Assembly: GCA_026225395.1 (NCBI GenBank)
Contig: JAMFSR010000024.1
Coordinates: 95,095-159,094 of the forward strand
Direction of reading: 5' to 3'
DNA from: Granulicella sapmiensis
GTDB taxonomy: Bacteria; Acidobacteriota; Terriglobia; Terriglobales; Acidobacteriaceae
Length of the DNA: 64,000 nt
Shown: positions 17,727 to 26,661 of the stretch, one piece after another
Layout of the letters: every line of letters starts with the position of its first letter
How positions within the stretch are numbered: the first letter of the stretch is position 1
The notes under the pieces: generated by a model
The model's input: only the letters and a program-made list of their open reading frames with translations
Databases searched by the model: none
Told to the model about the DNA's origin: nothing
Translations under genes and position numbers: made by a program

Positions 17727-18846
17727 GCAGCAGCCCTCGTTGCCTCATTTCGTCGAGTGAGCGCTCGTACCCTTTGAGCTCCGGTTCACTTTCTTCCGCC
17801 CATGCGAGGAAGTTGTGGAGGCCATGCTCAAACTGCACACTAGGCTGATACGCGAGCACGTCCCGGGCGCGATTAAGATCGGCGACGCCGTGGCGGATGT
17901 CGCCTTCGCGGAAGGCACCGCTGATGTGGATATTCGACTTCTCTCCGAAGTAGCGGTTGACGGCCTGCGCGACTTGCATGACGGTAGTGCGTTCGTTCGA
18001 GCCGACATTGACGGCAAACGACGTCGTATCCGGGCTTTGAATGGCAGCAACCGTCGCGCGGACGACGTCGTCGATGTAGACGAAGTCGCGGCTCTCCTCG
18101 CCGTCCTCGAAGATATTGATCTCGGCCCCGACGCGAGCGAGGTTGGAGAAGATGGCGAGGATACCTGTGTAGGGGTTCTTGAGCGACTGGCCGGGGCCGT
18201 ATACGTTCTGGTAGCGCATTGCGACAGAGGGGATGCCTAGCACCTCGCCGAAGAGCAGGCTCATCTGCTCCTGAACCTGCTTGGTGAGGCCGTAGAAGGA
18301 AGATGGCTGGAACGGTGCGGTTTCCGGGGTGGGCACGGAGGTGCAGGGCGCAGCGCAGATGGGGCAGAGGGGATCGAAGAGACCGGCTTTTTTCTCGGCG
18401 CTGGCGCGGGGCTGGGGGAAGATCATGCCGTGGCTGGAGCAGGTGTAGGCGCCTTCGCCGTAGATGGCGCGCGAGGAGGCGACGACGATGCGTTCGATGC
18501 CGTGGCCGGGCTGTTTGGCGAGCCGATCATAGAGCAGCGCGGTTCCGGCTAGGTTGACTTGCTCGTATTTGGCGACCTCGTACATGGACTGGCCGGTGCC
18601 AGTCTCGGCGGCTAGGTGGACGATGACCTGATGGCCGGGTAGGGCGGAGGCCCAGATGCTCTCGTCGCGTACATCGCCGCGGATGAGACGAACGGAGGTT
18701 TGGAGGTCAACGGGGAGCTGGGTGTTGCTGCCGTGGACCTGGGGGCTGAAGTTATCCAGAAATGTGACGGAGTCGCCTTCGAGGAGAAGAGCTCGGGCCA
18801 GACGGGTTCCGATAAAACCAGCTCCGCCGGTGATGAGTACGTTCAA
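17713..18846 (-). CDS. NAD-dependent sugar-nucleotide epimerase (extended SDR)
   Basis: A 377-residue extended short-chain dehydrogenase. It has the Rossmann motif GGAGFIG at the N terminus and a Y-x3-K catalytic pair (SSFYGLTKQVQEQ). A Cys-rich insertion (LCPICAAPC, then PTPETAPFQP) precedes the catalytic Tyr. That insertion occurs in the dTDP-L-rhamnose 4-epimerase branch, so a product such as dTDP-6-deoxy-L-talose is possible but not proven. The start is a TTG at 18846 with AAGGAG eight bases ahead; the open frame runs on to 18933 without further family sequence. Co-transcribed with the GT2 genes. Confidence 0.85.
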   Translation of the reverse strand: MNVLITGGAGFIGTRLARALLLEGDSVTFLDNFSPQVHGSNTQLPVDLQTSVRLIRGDVRDESIWASALPGHQVIVHLAAETGTGQSMYEVAKYEQVNLAGTALLYDRLAKQPGHGIERIVVASSRAIYGEGAYTCSSHGMIFPQPRASAEKKAGLFDPLCPICAAPCTSVPTPETAPFQPSSFYGLTKQVQEQMSLLFGEVLGIPSVAMRYQNVYGPGQSLKNPYTGILAIFSNLARVGAEINIFEDGEESRDFVYIDDVVRATVAAIQSPDTTSFAVNVGSNERTTVMQVAQAVNRYFGEKSNIHISGAFREGDIRHGVADLNRARDVLAYQPSVQFEHGLHNFLAWAEESEPELKGYERSLDEMRQRGLLHGCI

Positions 18847-18962
18847 GAAGCAAACTCCTTTTAGGGCACAGAGCTGTGTTGACAGCCCACTGAAGTATAG
18901 CTTGGTCGTTGGGCGCGGCGGAAGTCTGAGCATTTCCAGGGGCGACTACTCGATCCTCACTC

Positions 18963-19562
18963 TCAAGTTTCGTCCTCCGACGAGGCTGACGATTTCGCGG
19001 GAAGCCAGGTACCCGTTTCGGGAGAGTATTGCTTGAGCAGTCGAGCTGGGGAGCCGCCGATCATTGAATATGCCGGGAAGGGACGGGTTACTGTGGCATT
19101 CGCACCGACAACGCAGTGATTGCCAAGCGTCACTCCGGGTAAGATAGATGCTCGGAAGCCAAGGAAGCAACTCCGCCCGATGATTACAGGACCCTTAGAA
19201 GTAAGTGGTTGCTTCATGATCAAGCCGGCATCTGGGTCCATGCCATGAAATTCGTCTGTGATGTAGACCTGTTCACTCAGAACGCTGCCGTCGCCGATGG
19301 AGATTTTGTTGATTGCGGTGAAATACGCATTCCTGCCGATGTACACGTCGTCGCCGATCTCGATCTGGGGCTGGTAAGAGACTCCCGCATATTCCGTGAT
19401 CGCCTGGATATGCAGACCGCTTCGGATGGAGCTCCTCTTGCCGATCTTGACACGACTGCGTCCGGAGATTGAATAGGGGCAATGGATGTAAGAACGCTCG
19501 CCGAACGTCACTCCCCAAGGACGATAGAGTAGCGTCTTTACGGACTCTTTCATGAATCTCAT
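18963..19562 (-). CDS. Left-handed beta-helix acyltransferase
   Basis: A 199-residue hexapeptide-repeat protein with repeats such as VKIGKRSSIRSG, IEIGDDVYIG, ISIGDGSVL and VIIGRSCFLGFRASILPGVT. It ends with the common cap MIGGSPARLLKQY. Such enzymes O- or N-acetylate sugars from acetyl-CoA, here presumably decorating the exopolysaccharide. The His of YITDEFHGMDPD is a candidate active-site residue. It sits 10 bases downstream of the GT9 gene on the same strand. Confidence 0.82.
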   Translation of the reverse strand: MRFMKESVKTLLYRPWGVTFGERSYIHCPYSISGRSRVKIGKRSSIRSGLHIQAITEYAGVSYQPQIEIGDDVYIGRNAYFTAINKISIGDGSVLSEQVYITDEFHGMDPDAGLIMKQPLTSKGPVIIGRSCFLGFRASILPGVTLGNHCVVGANATVTRPFPAYSMIGGSPARLLKQYSPETGTWLPAKSSASSEDET

Positions 19563-19572
19563 ATACTCTTGC

Positions 19573-20844
19573 CTATCTCGTTAGTTTGGTCTCTCTGCCA
19601 TGCAGAGGAAGGGTGCCCAACGCGCTGCGAATCGAGGCGAGTACCTGTTCCTCTGAAATCCGGAGGATACAGTGAGCTTGGGGATGCTGACATATACCCA
19701 TGCATGGCGCGGCAGAAACGACGGGTTGCAACATCCGGACCTCATTGCCTGCCGGTTTCCAGCGCGAGGGTGAGTGCTGATGATCCATAGGGGAGGACGG
19801 CGAATGAGGACTCAAGACAATCGTGCGGATGCCAAGACCGCCGGCGATCTGGGCGGGACCGGACTCGTTGCCGAGGAACAGGGCTGCACCCGCAATGAGA
19901 TCTAACATCTCCAGGGTGTCCGTCTCTCCCGCCAAGGAACGAGAGGCGGATCCGATCCTCGAGCTGAGATCGGCACACAACGCAGCGTCCTGCTGGCTGC
20001 CGATCACGATCGTGTGTATCCCGAACTCGTTCATTAGATCGCGGCCGATACTGGCAAAGCGTTCGACCGGCCATTTGTGCCACCTCTTGGAGGCGCCCGG
20101 GGAGAGGACAGCATACGAGCCGGAGACGGGCGAGAGCATCGTGGTCCCGTGGGCCTTCCGACTCTCGGCGATCTCTTGCAAGGCACGGATGGGATGCCGC
20201 GCTGTGCTCTCGTCGACCGCATCAACAGGTTCCAGTCCACATCTGCCTAAGAGCCGGGTATATCGGACGGTCTCATGTTCGCCGACACCGCCGTTTGCGG
20301 CGACGGTATAAAAACGGTAGACCTCAGAAGCTCCGCCGTCGCAATGGCCGGAGTAGCCGCACCGGGTGGGAGCTCCTGTTAGGTAAGCTAGATACCCTGA
20401 AAAGAAGGAGTCAAAGGAATCCCAGCGGGGTGCGATCGCCAGATCGTATTCGGTGGAAGCGATTTCACTCCGGAAAAGCCGCGTGGCGTTGCGGACTTCT
20501 GCGTACGCGGCGAGACGGGGATTACGGATGTTTGATCGTTTGAGCCGAAAGGTTCTGGATACGTAGGGGATGGCCTGCACAAGGGGCCCCATCGAAGCGC
20601 CGACTGCCACATCGATCCGCGCCTGCGGCCAACGATCATGGATGCGGTCAAGCAGGCTGAGGGAGAGTGTGAGATCGCCTACGCTGTGATATGGGAATGA
20701 AAAAAAAATGCGCTCAATGGACTTCGCGGGGTCTGTGCGTGGCTTCGGCAGTTGGCCCAATACTCTAAGAGCAGCAACTCGCGCCAACAGTAGCTTTGGT
20801 GCAACTCCCACCCCTATAGCCCTGCCTAAAACAGCCTTCAGCAT
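19573..20844 (-). CDS. Family 9 glycosyltransferase (heptosyltransferase-like)
   Basis: A 423-residue GT-B protein. The N-terminal domain has the HSVGDLTLSLSLLDRI pattern expected of heptosyltransferases. The C-terminal domain has VLSPGASKRWHKWPVERFA and the donor-binding FLGNESGPAQIAGGLGI. These transfer ADP-heptose or related sugars in lipopolysaccharide-type glycans. A Cys/His-rich tail (APCMGICQHPQAHCILRI) is also typical of many GT9 members. Confidence 0.85.
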   Translation of the reverse strand: MLKAVLGRAIGVGVAPKLLLARVAALRVLGQLPKPRTDPAKSIERIFFSFPYHSVGDLTLSLSLLDRIHDRWPQARIDVAVGASMGPLVQAIPYVSRTFRLKRSNIRNPRLAAYAEVRNATRLFRSEIASTEYDLAIAPRWDSFDSFFSGYLAYLTGAPTRCGYSGHCDGGASEVYRFYTVAANGGVGEHETVRYTRLLGRCGLEPVDAVDESTARHPIRALQEIAESRKAHGTTMLSPVSGSYAVLSPGASKRWHKWPVERFASIGRDLMNEFGIHTIVIGSQQDAALCADLSSRIGSASRSLAGETDTLEMLDLIAGAALFLGNESGPAQIAGGLGIRTIVLSPHSPSSPMDHQHSPSRWKPAGNEVRMLQPVVSAAPCMGICQHPQAHCILRISEEQVLASIRSALGTLPLHGRETKLTR

Positions 20845-21035
20845 GCTGGGATTCGCCCCGTTCCTCTGGTCGTATTACTAACAGAATCATATCGCATAGG
20901 TTGGACCACCTAACCTTGGATACCCGAGCCGCGGCGTGCCGATCACATAGCGGAGCACTGGACTAGTGACCTGTGTGATGCTGGCGCGGAGGTCGAGTGA
21001 AAAGTGTCGGCAACGCACGCTCCGAATCTTCGCCT

Positions 21036-22499
21036 TCAACATTCTGGCTTGACACTTCCGGAGTGAGTCAAGGCGTTCTCTTTTAGAACCTGGTATACCT
21101 TCCAGGTTTGCGGACCCACGAGGAGAATGAGGTAGGAGACGATCGTGCCGAGGATGACCCCGGGGGCTCCAATGCGCTGGACCCAGTAAATGGAGAGCGC
21201 GAGATTGAGGGCCGCAGCGGCGAGCGAGCACCAGGCCTGGAGGCGAGTCTCGCCTTTGGCGACGAGGACGGTAGCTGTGTTGTTCATGAAGGTAGAGATT
21301 ATGATCCAGACGCACATGAGGAGGAGAAGCTCTTCTGTGGGGACGGCAGCGCGGCTGGCCCAGATGCGGATGATCCATCGGCCAGCGAGTGCAAAGAGCA
21401 GGGAAGCCGCGATAGCGCTGCCCATTGTGAGGACCATGGTGCGGCGAAAGGTCTGGCGGATCCAGGGGAGATCGCCGCGCGTGAAGGCTTCGCTAAAGGC
21501 GGGCCAAAGTGCCGGGGTCACGAGTGTCTGGGCGATGGCGGCGTAGCCGACGAGGCGCCATGCGACGCTGTAGGAGGCAACCTGCGCAGGCCCGAGATAG
21601 TGCGTGACGATGAGGTTGTCGCTGTTGAAGACGATCAGACCGGCGACCTGGAGGGCGAAGAACTCACTTCCGCTCTGCATCATCCTGCGGGCTGCACGGC
21701 CTTGCAAATGCTTGAGACGCGGTGTAAGCCATGGTTTGTGGAAGAAAAAGATCCAGACCAGAGCAAGCAGGTTGGCGCCAACCAAGGCCGCGGAGGAGGC
21801 GATTACGAGCGCCACCAAGCCGGCGTGGAGGCGGACCAGCACGATAATCGAGAGCAAATTGAAAAGGCTCCCGATTGCGATGAATAGATTGGCAGCACGC
21901 AGCTCCTGGTAACCGCCGAGGATCTTGGGGGCTAGGCCGGCGGGCAGGCCCAGGAGGAAGATGGCGAGGGCGGCGGCGACTGCCCGGCTCACGGTGGGAA
22001 CTTCCGCGGCGGAGGAGAGATGGAAGAGACGATCCCAGTGGAGCGATGGCCAGATCCACCAGGCGACTCCAGCGAGCAGCAGAGCGACCGCGAGCACGAC
22101 GCCTAGGGCGGTGGTGGTGTAGGTGCTGGCGTGGTCGCGGTCGTCCCGGGCGTAAGCCTCGGAGATGAAGTTGGTAAGGGAATTAGCGACTCCAAGATCG
22201 AGCACGAGGAGCATGGAGAGCGCGGTTGAGATGGTCACCCAAATGCCGAAGTTTTCCGGGCCGAGATATCGAACCGTGATGGGGATAGCGATCGCACTGA
22301 CGGCGAGCACGACTCCTTTGCTGAGCATACTGGAGGTGGCACCCAGCATGAGGCGTCGCGTGCGGTTTCTAGCGATCGGCGCTTCCTCTTCAGGCACAGG
22401 TATATGGGACGTTTGACTAACCACAACCACGAGTCTATCTGATTCAATTGGCTGCACCGCCGCGCGGGAAGATAACCGACACCGCAACGACAATGCCAA
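21036..22499 (-). CDS. Wzx-like oligosaccharide flippase (MOP superfamily)
   Basis: A 487-residue membrane protein with about 12-14 hydrophobic segments. Its family start is MLGATSSMLSKGVVLAVSAI, with YLGPENFGIWVTISTALSML, later VTHYLGPAQVASYSVAWRLV and FSEAFTRGDLPWIRQTFRR. It would flip lipid-linked repeat units across the inner membrane for Wzy. The exact start is uncertain: the first ATG at 22499 lacks a ribosome-binding site and GTG codons near 22430 are alternatives. Last gene of the minus-strand block of the locus. Confidence 0.8.
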   Translation of the reverse strand: MALSLRCRLSSRAAVQPIESDRLVVVVSQTSHIPVPEEEAPIARNRTRRLMLGATSSMLSKGVVLAVSAIAIPITVRYLGPENFGIWVTISTALSMLLVLDLGVANSLTNFISEAYARDDRDHASTYTTTALGVVLAVALLLAGVAWWIWPSLHWDRLFHLSSAAEVPTVSRAVAAALAIFLLGLPAGLAPKILGGYQELRAANLFIAIGSLFNLLSIIVLVRLHAGLVALVIASSAALVGANLLALVWIFFFHKPWLTPRLKHLQGRAARRMMQSGSEFFALQVAGLIVFNSDNLIVTHYLGPAQVASYSVAWRLVGYAAIAQTLVTPALWPAFSEAFTRGDLPWIRQTFRRTMVLTMGSAIAASLLFALAGRWIIRIWASRAAVPTEELLLLMCVWIIISTFMNNTATVLVAKGETRLQAWCSLAAAALNLALSIYWVQRIGAPGVILGTIVSYLILLVGPQTWKVYQVLKENALTHSGSVKPEC

Positions 22500-22694
22500 T
22501 GAATACGGTGTGAGCGTGATCGCTCCTGCTCAATTTTCTTTGGGGATCGTGGTCGCGAGACTCACCGCGAACTGTCGGCCGAGCAGACGTTGAGAGTTCA
22601 CGTTAAGATCTGGGCATACTGCCTGATACGCAACCCGTTGTCGGTTGCAAATCGACTTATCGCGTCACTTTGTAAGTATTTATTTCTTATTTCG

Positions 22695-22745
22695 TGGTGG
22701 CCCGGGCAGGAGTCCAACCTGCGACCTTCGCGTTAGGAGTGCGGT
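22695..22745 (-). pseudogene. 3' fragment of a tRNA-Arg(CCT)-like gene
   Basis: On the minus strand the sequence runs from an anticodon loop reading CTCCTAA, through a five-base variable region and a T-arm (GCAGG / CCTGC), to CCGGGCC, A and an encoded CCA. The T-loop is TTGGACT instead of TTCGACT, and no matching 5' acceptor strand or D-arm is found. It is a remnant, of the kind left at integration sites that use tRNA 3' ends. Confidence 0.6.
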
Positions 22746-22820
22746 GTCTTGAAAGAAGACGCGCTGAGCCGCCTGCATTTTCAGTTTACGCTGGCATCTG
22801 GGAAGAGAGTAAGACGAGCG

Positions 22821-22859
22821 AGCTGTTGGTCGCGGGTCCGATTCCCGTCTCCCGCTCCA
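22821..22859 (+). pseudogene. 3' fragment of a tRNA-Gly-like gene
   Basis: A plus-strand sequence matching the last 39 bases of a bacterial tRNA-Gly: the end of the anticodon arm, GGTCG, a T-arm with loop TCCGATT (normally TTCGATT), then CTCCCGC, T and CCA. No 5' half is present upstream. It lies 76 bases from the tRNA-Arg fragment, in opposite orientation. Confidence 0.55.
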
Positions 22860-22914
22860 GACTTCATCTGACACAAGCGACAGGGCCGTGGATCGGGCGT
22901 GAGTCTAGGGTCCG

Positions 22915-24477
22915 CTACTTCGCGGGGGTCAACCGCATAAGCATCACGCTGTGCGGCGCGACCGTTGTGCTGCAGGAAGACGCCTCGTGACCAACATCCT
23001 GCTGACGCCACACGTCCCGCGTGACGAAGGTCCCTGCAAGGGCCAGATCTTGCCAGGAGACGCCGATGTCGCGCACCGATCCGGAAAGATTGAACAGGGC
23101 GACCGCCGTCGCACCGTCGTCGAGCTTCTTTTTAAGCACCAGCTCGTCACCGGTCTGGCGCAGGACGCGAGCCTGCTGACCGAGCGAGTCCTGGTCGATA
23201 TCGATGACCTCGGAGTTGCAGAGAACATTCAAGGTGAACGTGTCCAGGTGGGTCATCTCGCCGGCAAAGAACAGCGGCGCAGCCATCATCGACCAAAGCG
23301 ACATGTAGCTGTACTGTTCCTCCGCGCTGAGATTCGTCTGATGCGCCGGAGCATTGGAGTGTCTCGCGTCACCAACTGTCCCGATGAGTATGTAGTCAGG
23401 ATCATTCCATGCACCGGAATGCGCGTACTCCGCGTGGGCCATGTTCGCGAACGCCACGTGGTAGAACCCAGGCAGCGTATCTCCCTTTTCGACACCGAGG
23501 TCACCGGTCGTACGCCACGAATTCCCACTCACTTGTTCGCCCCACTGCCAAACGTCACCCTTGCCGTACTCACAGAGGTTATAGATTACGTCGCGGTCAA
23601 GGCCCTTGAGAAGATCGCCCATCATGCCGTAGGGCTTCTTCAGTCCAGCTGGACTGAGATCCGGCGACACAGAGCGGTAGCTGCAGTAGTCGTACTTCAA
23701 GAGATCGAAACCCCAGCGCGCGAACTCCCGCGCGTCGTCCGCCTCGTGCTGATAGCTACCCTCGAAGCCTGCGCAAGTGCTCGGCCCGGGCGACGTGTAG
23801 ATCCCCGCTTTGAGGCCGAGCGAATGAATGTACGAGGTCAGCGCAGCCATGTTAGGGAAGCGATCATTAGGTCGGATGTTGCCTTCGGCGTCGCGCGTAT
23901 TGCCGCCCAGCTGGGGATCGGTCGTTTTCAGGCGGCGCGCCCAGGCATCGTCGATATCGACAAACTGATAGTCATAATCGGCCATGCCGCTACTGACGAG
24001 GGCGTCCGCGGCGCTATGGACATCGGCCTGAGTGATGCGGCTGTAGTAGCTGTACCAGTCATTCCAGCCCATTTGCGGCGTGAGGCCGATCGTGTCGCCG
24101 GCAACGATGGTGAAGCTGCGCTCCATGCTGCCAGCCGAGTTGGCCGCGCGAATCGTCAACCGGTACGTTCCGGCCTTCGACGTTTTCCCAGAAATGATTC
24201 CGGAGCTTCGATCCAGACGAAGACCCGAAGGCAGGCTACGGACTGTGAAACGTAAAGGCCTGACACCGGTGCACGGAATGCGATAGAGGAATGGGTGTCC
24301 CGGACGTGCTCCGAAGATCTTCGGTCCATTGATCCGTGGCGATGGAGCAGGCGCCGGAGTTCGGATCTCGAAAGCGACCTGCCCTGTCGCCCCAACGGGA
24401 GCCAGCAGGAAGAGACATGCAATGAAGCGGCGTGCGAAAACGATACCCGAGAAGATACGGGATCCATGAAGTGCCAA
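22915..24477 (-). CDS. Secreted GH27 alpha-galactosidase
   Basis: A 520-residue exported glycoside hydrolase. The signal peptide (FIACLFLLAPVGATGQ) is followed by a putative Ig-like domain at about residues 45-128 (FLYRIPCTGVRPLRFTVRSL ... TYRLTIRAANSAG). The GH27 TIM barrel comes next: GLTPQMGWNDWYSYY, YQFVDIDDAW, and the nucleophile in LLKYDYCSY. The acid/base region is WNDPDYILIG, and a C-terminal beta-sandwich follows. It should release terminal alpha-galactose (or a related residue) from plant or microbial glycans. The start is a TTG with GAAGG six bases ahead. Confidence 0.9.
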   Translation of the reverse strand: MALHGSRIFSGIVFARRFIACLFLLAPVGATGQVAFEIRTPAPAPSPRINGPKIFGARPGHPFLYRIPCTGVRPLRFTVRSLPSGLRLDRSSGIISGKTSKAGTYRLTIRAANSAGSMERSFTIVAGDTIGLTPQMGWNDWYSYYSRITQADVHSAADALVSSGMADYDYQFVDIDDAWARRLKTTDPQLGGNTRDAEGNIRPNDRFPNMAALTSYIHSLGLKAGIYTSPGPSTCAGFEGSYQHEADDAREFARWGFDLLKYDYCSYRSVSPDLSPAGLKKPYGMMGDLLKGLDRDVIYNLCEYGKGDVWQWGEQVSGNSWRTTGDLGVEKGDTLPGFYHVAFANMAHAEYAHSGAWNDPDYILIGTVGDARHSNAPAHQTNLSAEEQYSYMSLWSMMAAPLFFAGEMTHLDTFTLNVLCNSEVIDIDQDSLGQQARVLRQTGDELVLKKKLDDGATAVALFNLSGSVRDIGVSWQDLALAGTFVTRDVWRQQDVGHEASSCSTTVAPHSVMLMRLTPAK

Positions 24478-24639
24478 GATTAGCCTTCGGGTGGGGAATC
24501 AGGCATCCCACACCGATAGATTGTGTAGGAACACGGATTTGATGCTGGCATCCATTCCTCGCCCTGTCAAGGAAACGGGGTGCCGGAAAAGTTTAGTGAC
24601 AGAAGTCTCCACCTGCCCGAAGTGTAACGAGGTATAGCC

Positions 24640-25005
24640 GTGTGCGGACGCTACTACAGCAGGAGAGAGAAACAAGAGATCGCCAAACGCATGAAGGCCA
24701 AAAAGGTCTTCACGGACCCCCTGCCGCCTAACTTCAACATCGCTCCCGGGCACATTCCAGCCAATCGTGGGGCCAAGAGCGGGCAGCGACGAACGGGAGA
24801 TGGTGCTTGCTCGGTGAGGCTTGGTTGCCGCCTCTTCCAGTGCAGTCCTCCACCATTCGCTCAAAGAAAGGTCTCAAATCTAAGCCATAAACCAACGGCG
24901 CTGCCATCATCGCCGAGACGCTCAGTCGCTACAACGCGTTGGGATCAACTACCTCGCGTCTATCGCCAACACTTGGCTTTTTGGAACCATACAAATCATC
25001 CTTGA
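24640..25005 (+). pseudogene. Decayed SRAP-family (YedK/HMCES-type) gene
   Basis: The GTG start gives MCGRYYSRREKQEIAKRMKA followed by PLPPNFNIAPG, the N terminus of SRAP proteins with the catalytic Cys2 that crosslinks to abasic sites. After about residue 40 the frame loses all family similarity and becomes Arg/Ser/Pro-rich. The conserved RCL(I/V)PADGFYEW region and the C-terminal His motif are missing. GAGG precedes the start. It is best read as a broken gene in a scarred region; a truncated but expressed product cannot be excluded. Confidence 0.6.
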
Positions 25006-25099
25006 CGACGTGCTGCTTTTCCAAAAAATAGAGGGCTTGCGTGCCATTGTAAGGTGGTCCTAGTGAAGCATTTTTCGCTTCGAAAGGACTTTAATAACA

Positions 25100-26024
25100 A
25101 TGTGTAGTCAACCTGTCGACAATCAGATTAGGCCAGAAACGCCATCTATTGGGGCTGACGAGAGAGCCGTGATTACTACTCTCGTCGATCATGAAACAGT
25201 CGGCCCGACAAAGCTTTCGGTGACCTATCGTGCGATTTCGGAGTTGTCTCCTTACAAGGGAAATGGCCGCACGCACACCAAGACGCAAATCCGGAAGATA
25301 GCAGAGAGCATTCGTTCTTTCGGCTTTACGAATCCGGTATTGGTTGATGCACATGACACCATCGTCGCCGGCCATTGCCGGGTGGAGGCAGCCAAGATTC
25401 TCAAGCTGGCACAGGTGCCCACCATTCGGCTGGAGGCGCTCACGCCGGCCCAAGTCCGAGCCTATGTCATCGCTGACAATCGCCTAGCTGAAGATGCTGG
25501 ATGGGATGAGAACATCCTCAAGATTGAGCTGCAGGACATCATCCTGGAAGGGGTCATTGATATCTCTCTCACGGGATTCGAGGTTCCTGAGATTGATGTC
25601 TTCCTGGGTGAGGTCGTCGACGAAGATTCTGCCGATGCTCTGCCGGAGGAACAACTATCTTTTATCACCCAGCCCGGAGACCTCTGGCTCTTAGGAGAGC
25701 ACCGCGTCCTTTGCGGAGACGCCCGGAGCGAGGCGTCCTTCGCTGCCTTGATGGAAAGCCGCCGCGCCTCAGTGATTTTGCTGATCCTCCCTATAACGTC
25801 GTGATCGATGGGCATGCTTCAGGAAACGGGAGAGTCCACCACCCAGAGTTCGCCATGGCGTCGGGGGAGATGACTGAAAAAGAATTTACCGAATTTCTCA
25901 CGTCAGCCTTTTCCCGGTTGGCGACATGGAGCAAGCCTGGGTCGATTCACTACCTTTGCGCAGACTGGCGCCACCTCTCAGAAATGCGCGCAGCCGGCAG
26001 CGCGGTCTACGACTCCCTGCTGAT
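25100..26024 (+). pseudogene. Frameshifted, truncated ParB-domain DNA methyltransferase
   Basis: The first frame encodes a ParB-like N-terminal domain (YRAISELSPYKGNGRTHTKT, NPVLVDAHDTIVAGHCRVEA, YVIADNRLAEDAGWD) and then GEHRVLCGDARSEASF. At a TTTT run (25776-25779) one base appears lost, and the next frame continues with ADPPYNVVIDGHASG, the DPPY catalytic motif of N6/N4 DNA methyltransferases, and SIHYLCADWRHLSEM. Sequence stops matching after AVYDSLL near 26024, where the next fragment begins. Such ParB-methylase fusions are typical of phages and integrated elements. Catalytic motif and SAM-binding halves are separated by the shift, so it is inactive as read. Confidence 0.8.
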
Positions 26025-26254
26025 GCAAACATCTCATGTACTAGATTGTGATGAAAGTACATGAAAGAATTTAGCAGGTGAACTGCGTGATCGAGTTCAG
26101 ACTGCTTGAAGTTTCGAAGCCAAGCTTCGGGGTCAAGCGCGGAACGGAGAGGCCATAAATGAACGCGAGTGAAATAATCACACTTTGCGATTACCTCGCT
26201 GCTAGTGACGCGAGGCGGGTAAGAGGTAGCGGGTTGGACTACGCTTGGTGGCAT
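26025..26254 (-). pseudogene. N-terminal fragment of a possible phosphoribosyltransferase-like conflict protein
   Basis: The minus-strand frame from 26254 has a coherent start (VTSSEVIAKCDYF, LDPEAWLRNFKQSE, LDHAVHLLNSFMYFHHNLVH). It resembles the helical N-terminal part of phosphoribosyltransferase-like proteins found in bacterial conflict systems. That assignment is from memory of the pattern and is weak. Similarity ends at about EMFASA, exactly where the truncated methyltransferase from the other strand ends, so both genes lost their 3' parts in one rearrangement. Confidence 0.35.
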
Positions 26255-26441
26255 TGGACGTTTGTCAATTTGAGCGTATCAAAAACCTTTGGCCCTAAAC
26301 CCAAGAGCGGACACCCGCTCATTTGGGTTGCTTAGGTCGTGCCACACCCGATTTAAGAGCCTGGAGAGACAAATTCTCGCGACAGGCGCTGGGATACTCA
26401 TCCAGATTCCCGTAAGTTTCTCCCAGGATGAACTTATCCAC
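26255..26441. other. Gap upstream of the tRNA-Ser terminator
   Basis: No supported gene. A plus-strand open frame that starts here runs into the tRNA and is an artefact. Confidence 0.5.
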
Positions 26442-26467
26442 AAAAAAGCCCGCGAAAGCGGGCTTTT
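26442..26467 (-). terminator. Intrinsic terminator downstream of tRNA-Ser
   Basis: A perfect stem GCCCGC-GAAA-GCGGGC is flanked by AAAAAA on the plus strand, so the minus-strand transcript ends in TTTTTT. It is placed about 45 bases past the tRNA 3' end. Confidence 0.8.
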
Positions 26468-26507
26468 CCAGCATTCTCACACCAACAAGAAGTGCTTCGA
26501 ATCAAAC

Positions 26508-26600
26508 TGGCGGAGAGTGGGGGATTCGAACCCCCGATAGAACTTTTGGTCCTATAACGGTTTAGCAAACCGCCGCCTTCAGCCACTCGGCCAACTCTCC
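26508..26600 (-). tRNA. tRNA-Ser (anticodon GCT)
   Basis: A 93-base class II tRNA on the minus strand. The acceptor stem GGAGAGT pairs with ACTCTCC. D-arm, anticodon stem CGGTTT / AAACCG around GCT, a long variable arm, T-arm GGGGG-TTCGAAT-CCCCC, discriminator G and an encoded CCA are all present. It reads serine AGC/AGU codons. It marks the right side of a segment with decayed mobile genes. Confidence 0.95.
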
Positions 26601-26661
26601 TGCGGGGTACGTCGAATTATATCGCGCCTCGCGGCCCGTTCTATAACGGACGCTGTTTTGG

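Noticed and set aside
22680..22874. 64-codon minus-strand open frame
   Set aside because: Covers the two tRNA fragments and reads WSGRRESDPRPT, another tRNA-translation artefact.
22951..24255. 434-codon plus-strand open frame
   Set aside because: Lies opposite the GH27 gene whose catalytic motifs are unmistakable; no family signal or ribosome-binding site of its own.
26289..26540. 83-codon plus-strand open frame ending RVGDSNPR
   Set aside because: Runs through the tRNA-Ser gene; this ending is a well-known artefact of translating tRNA sequence.
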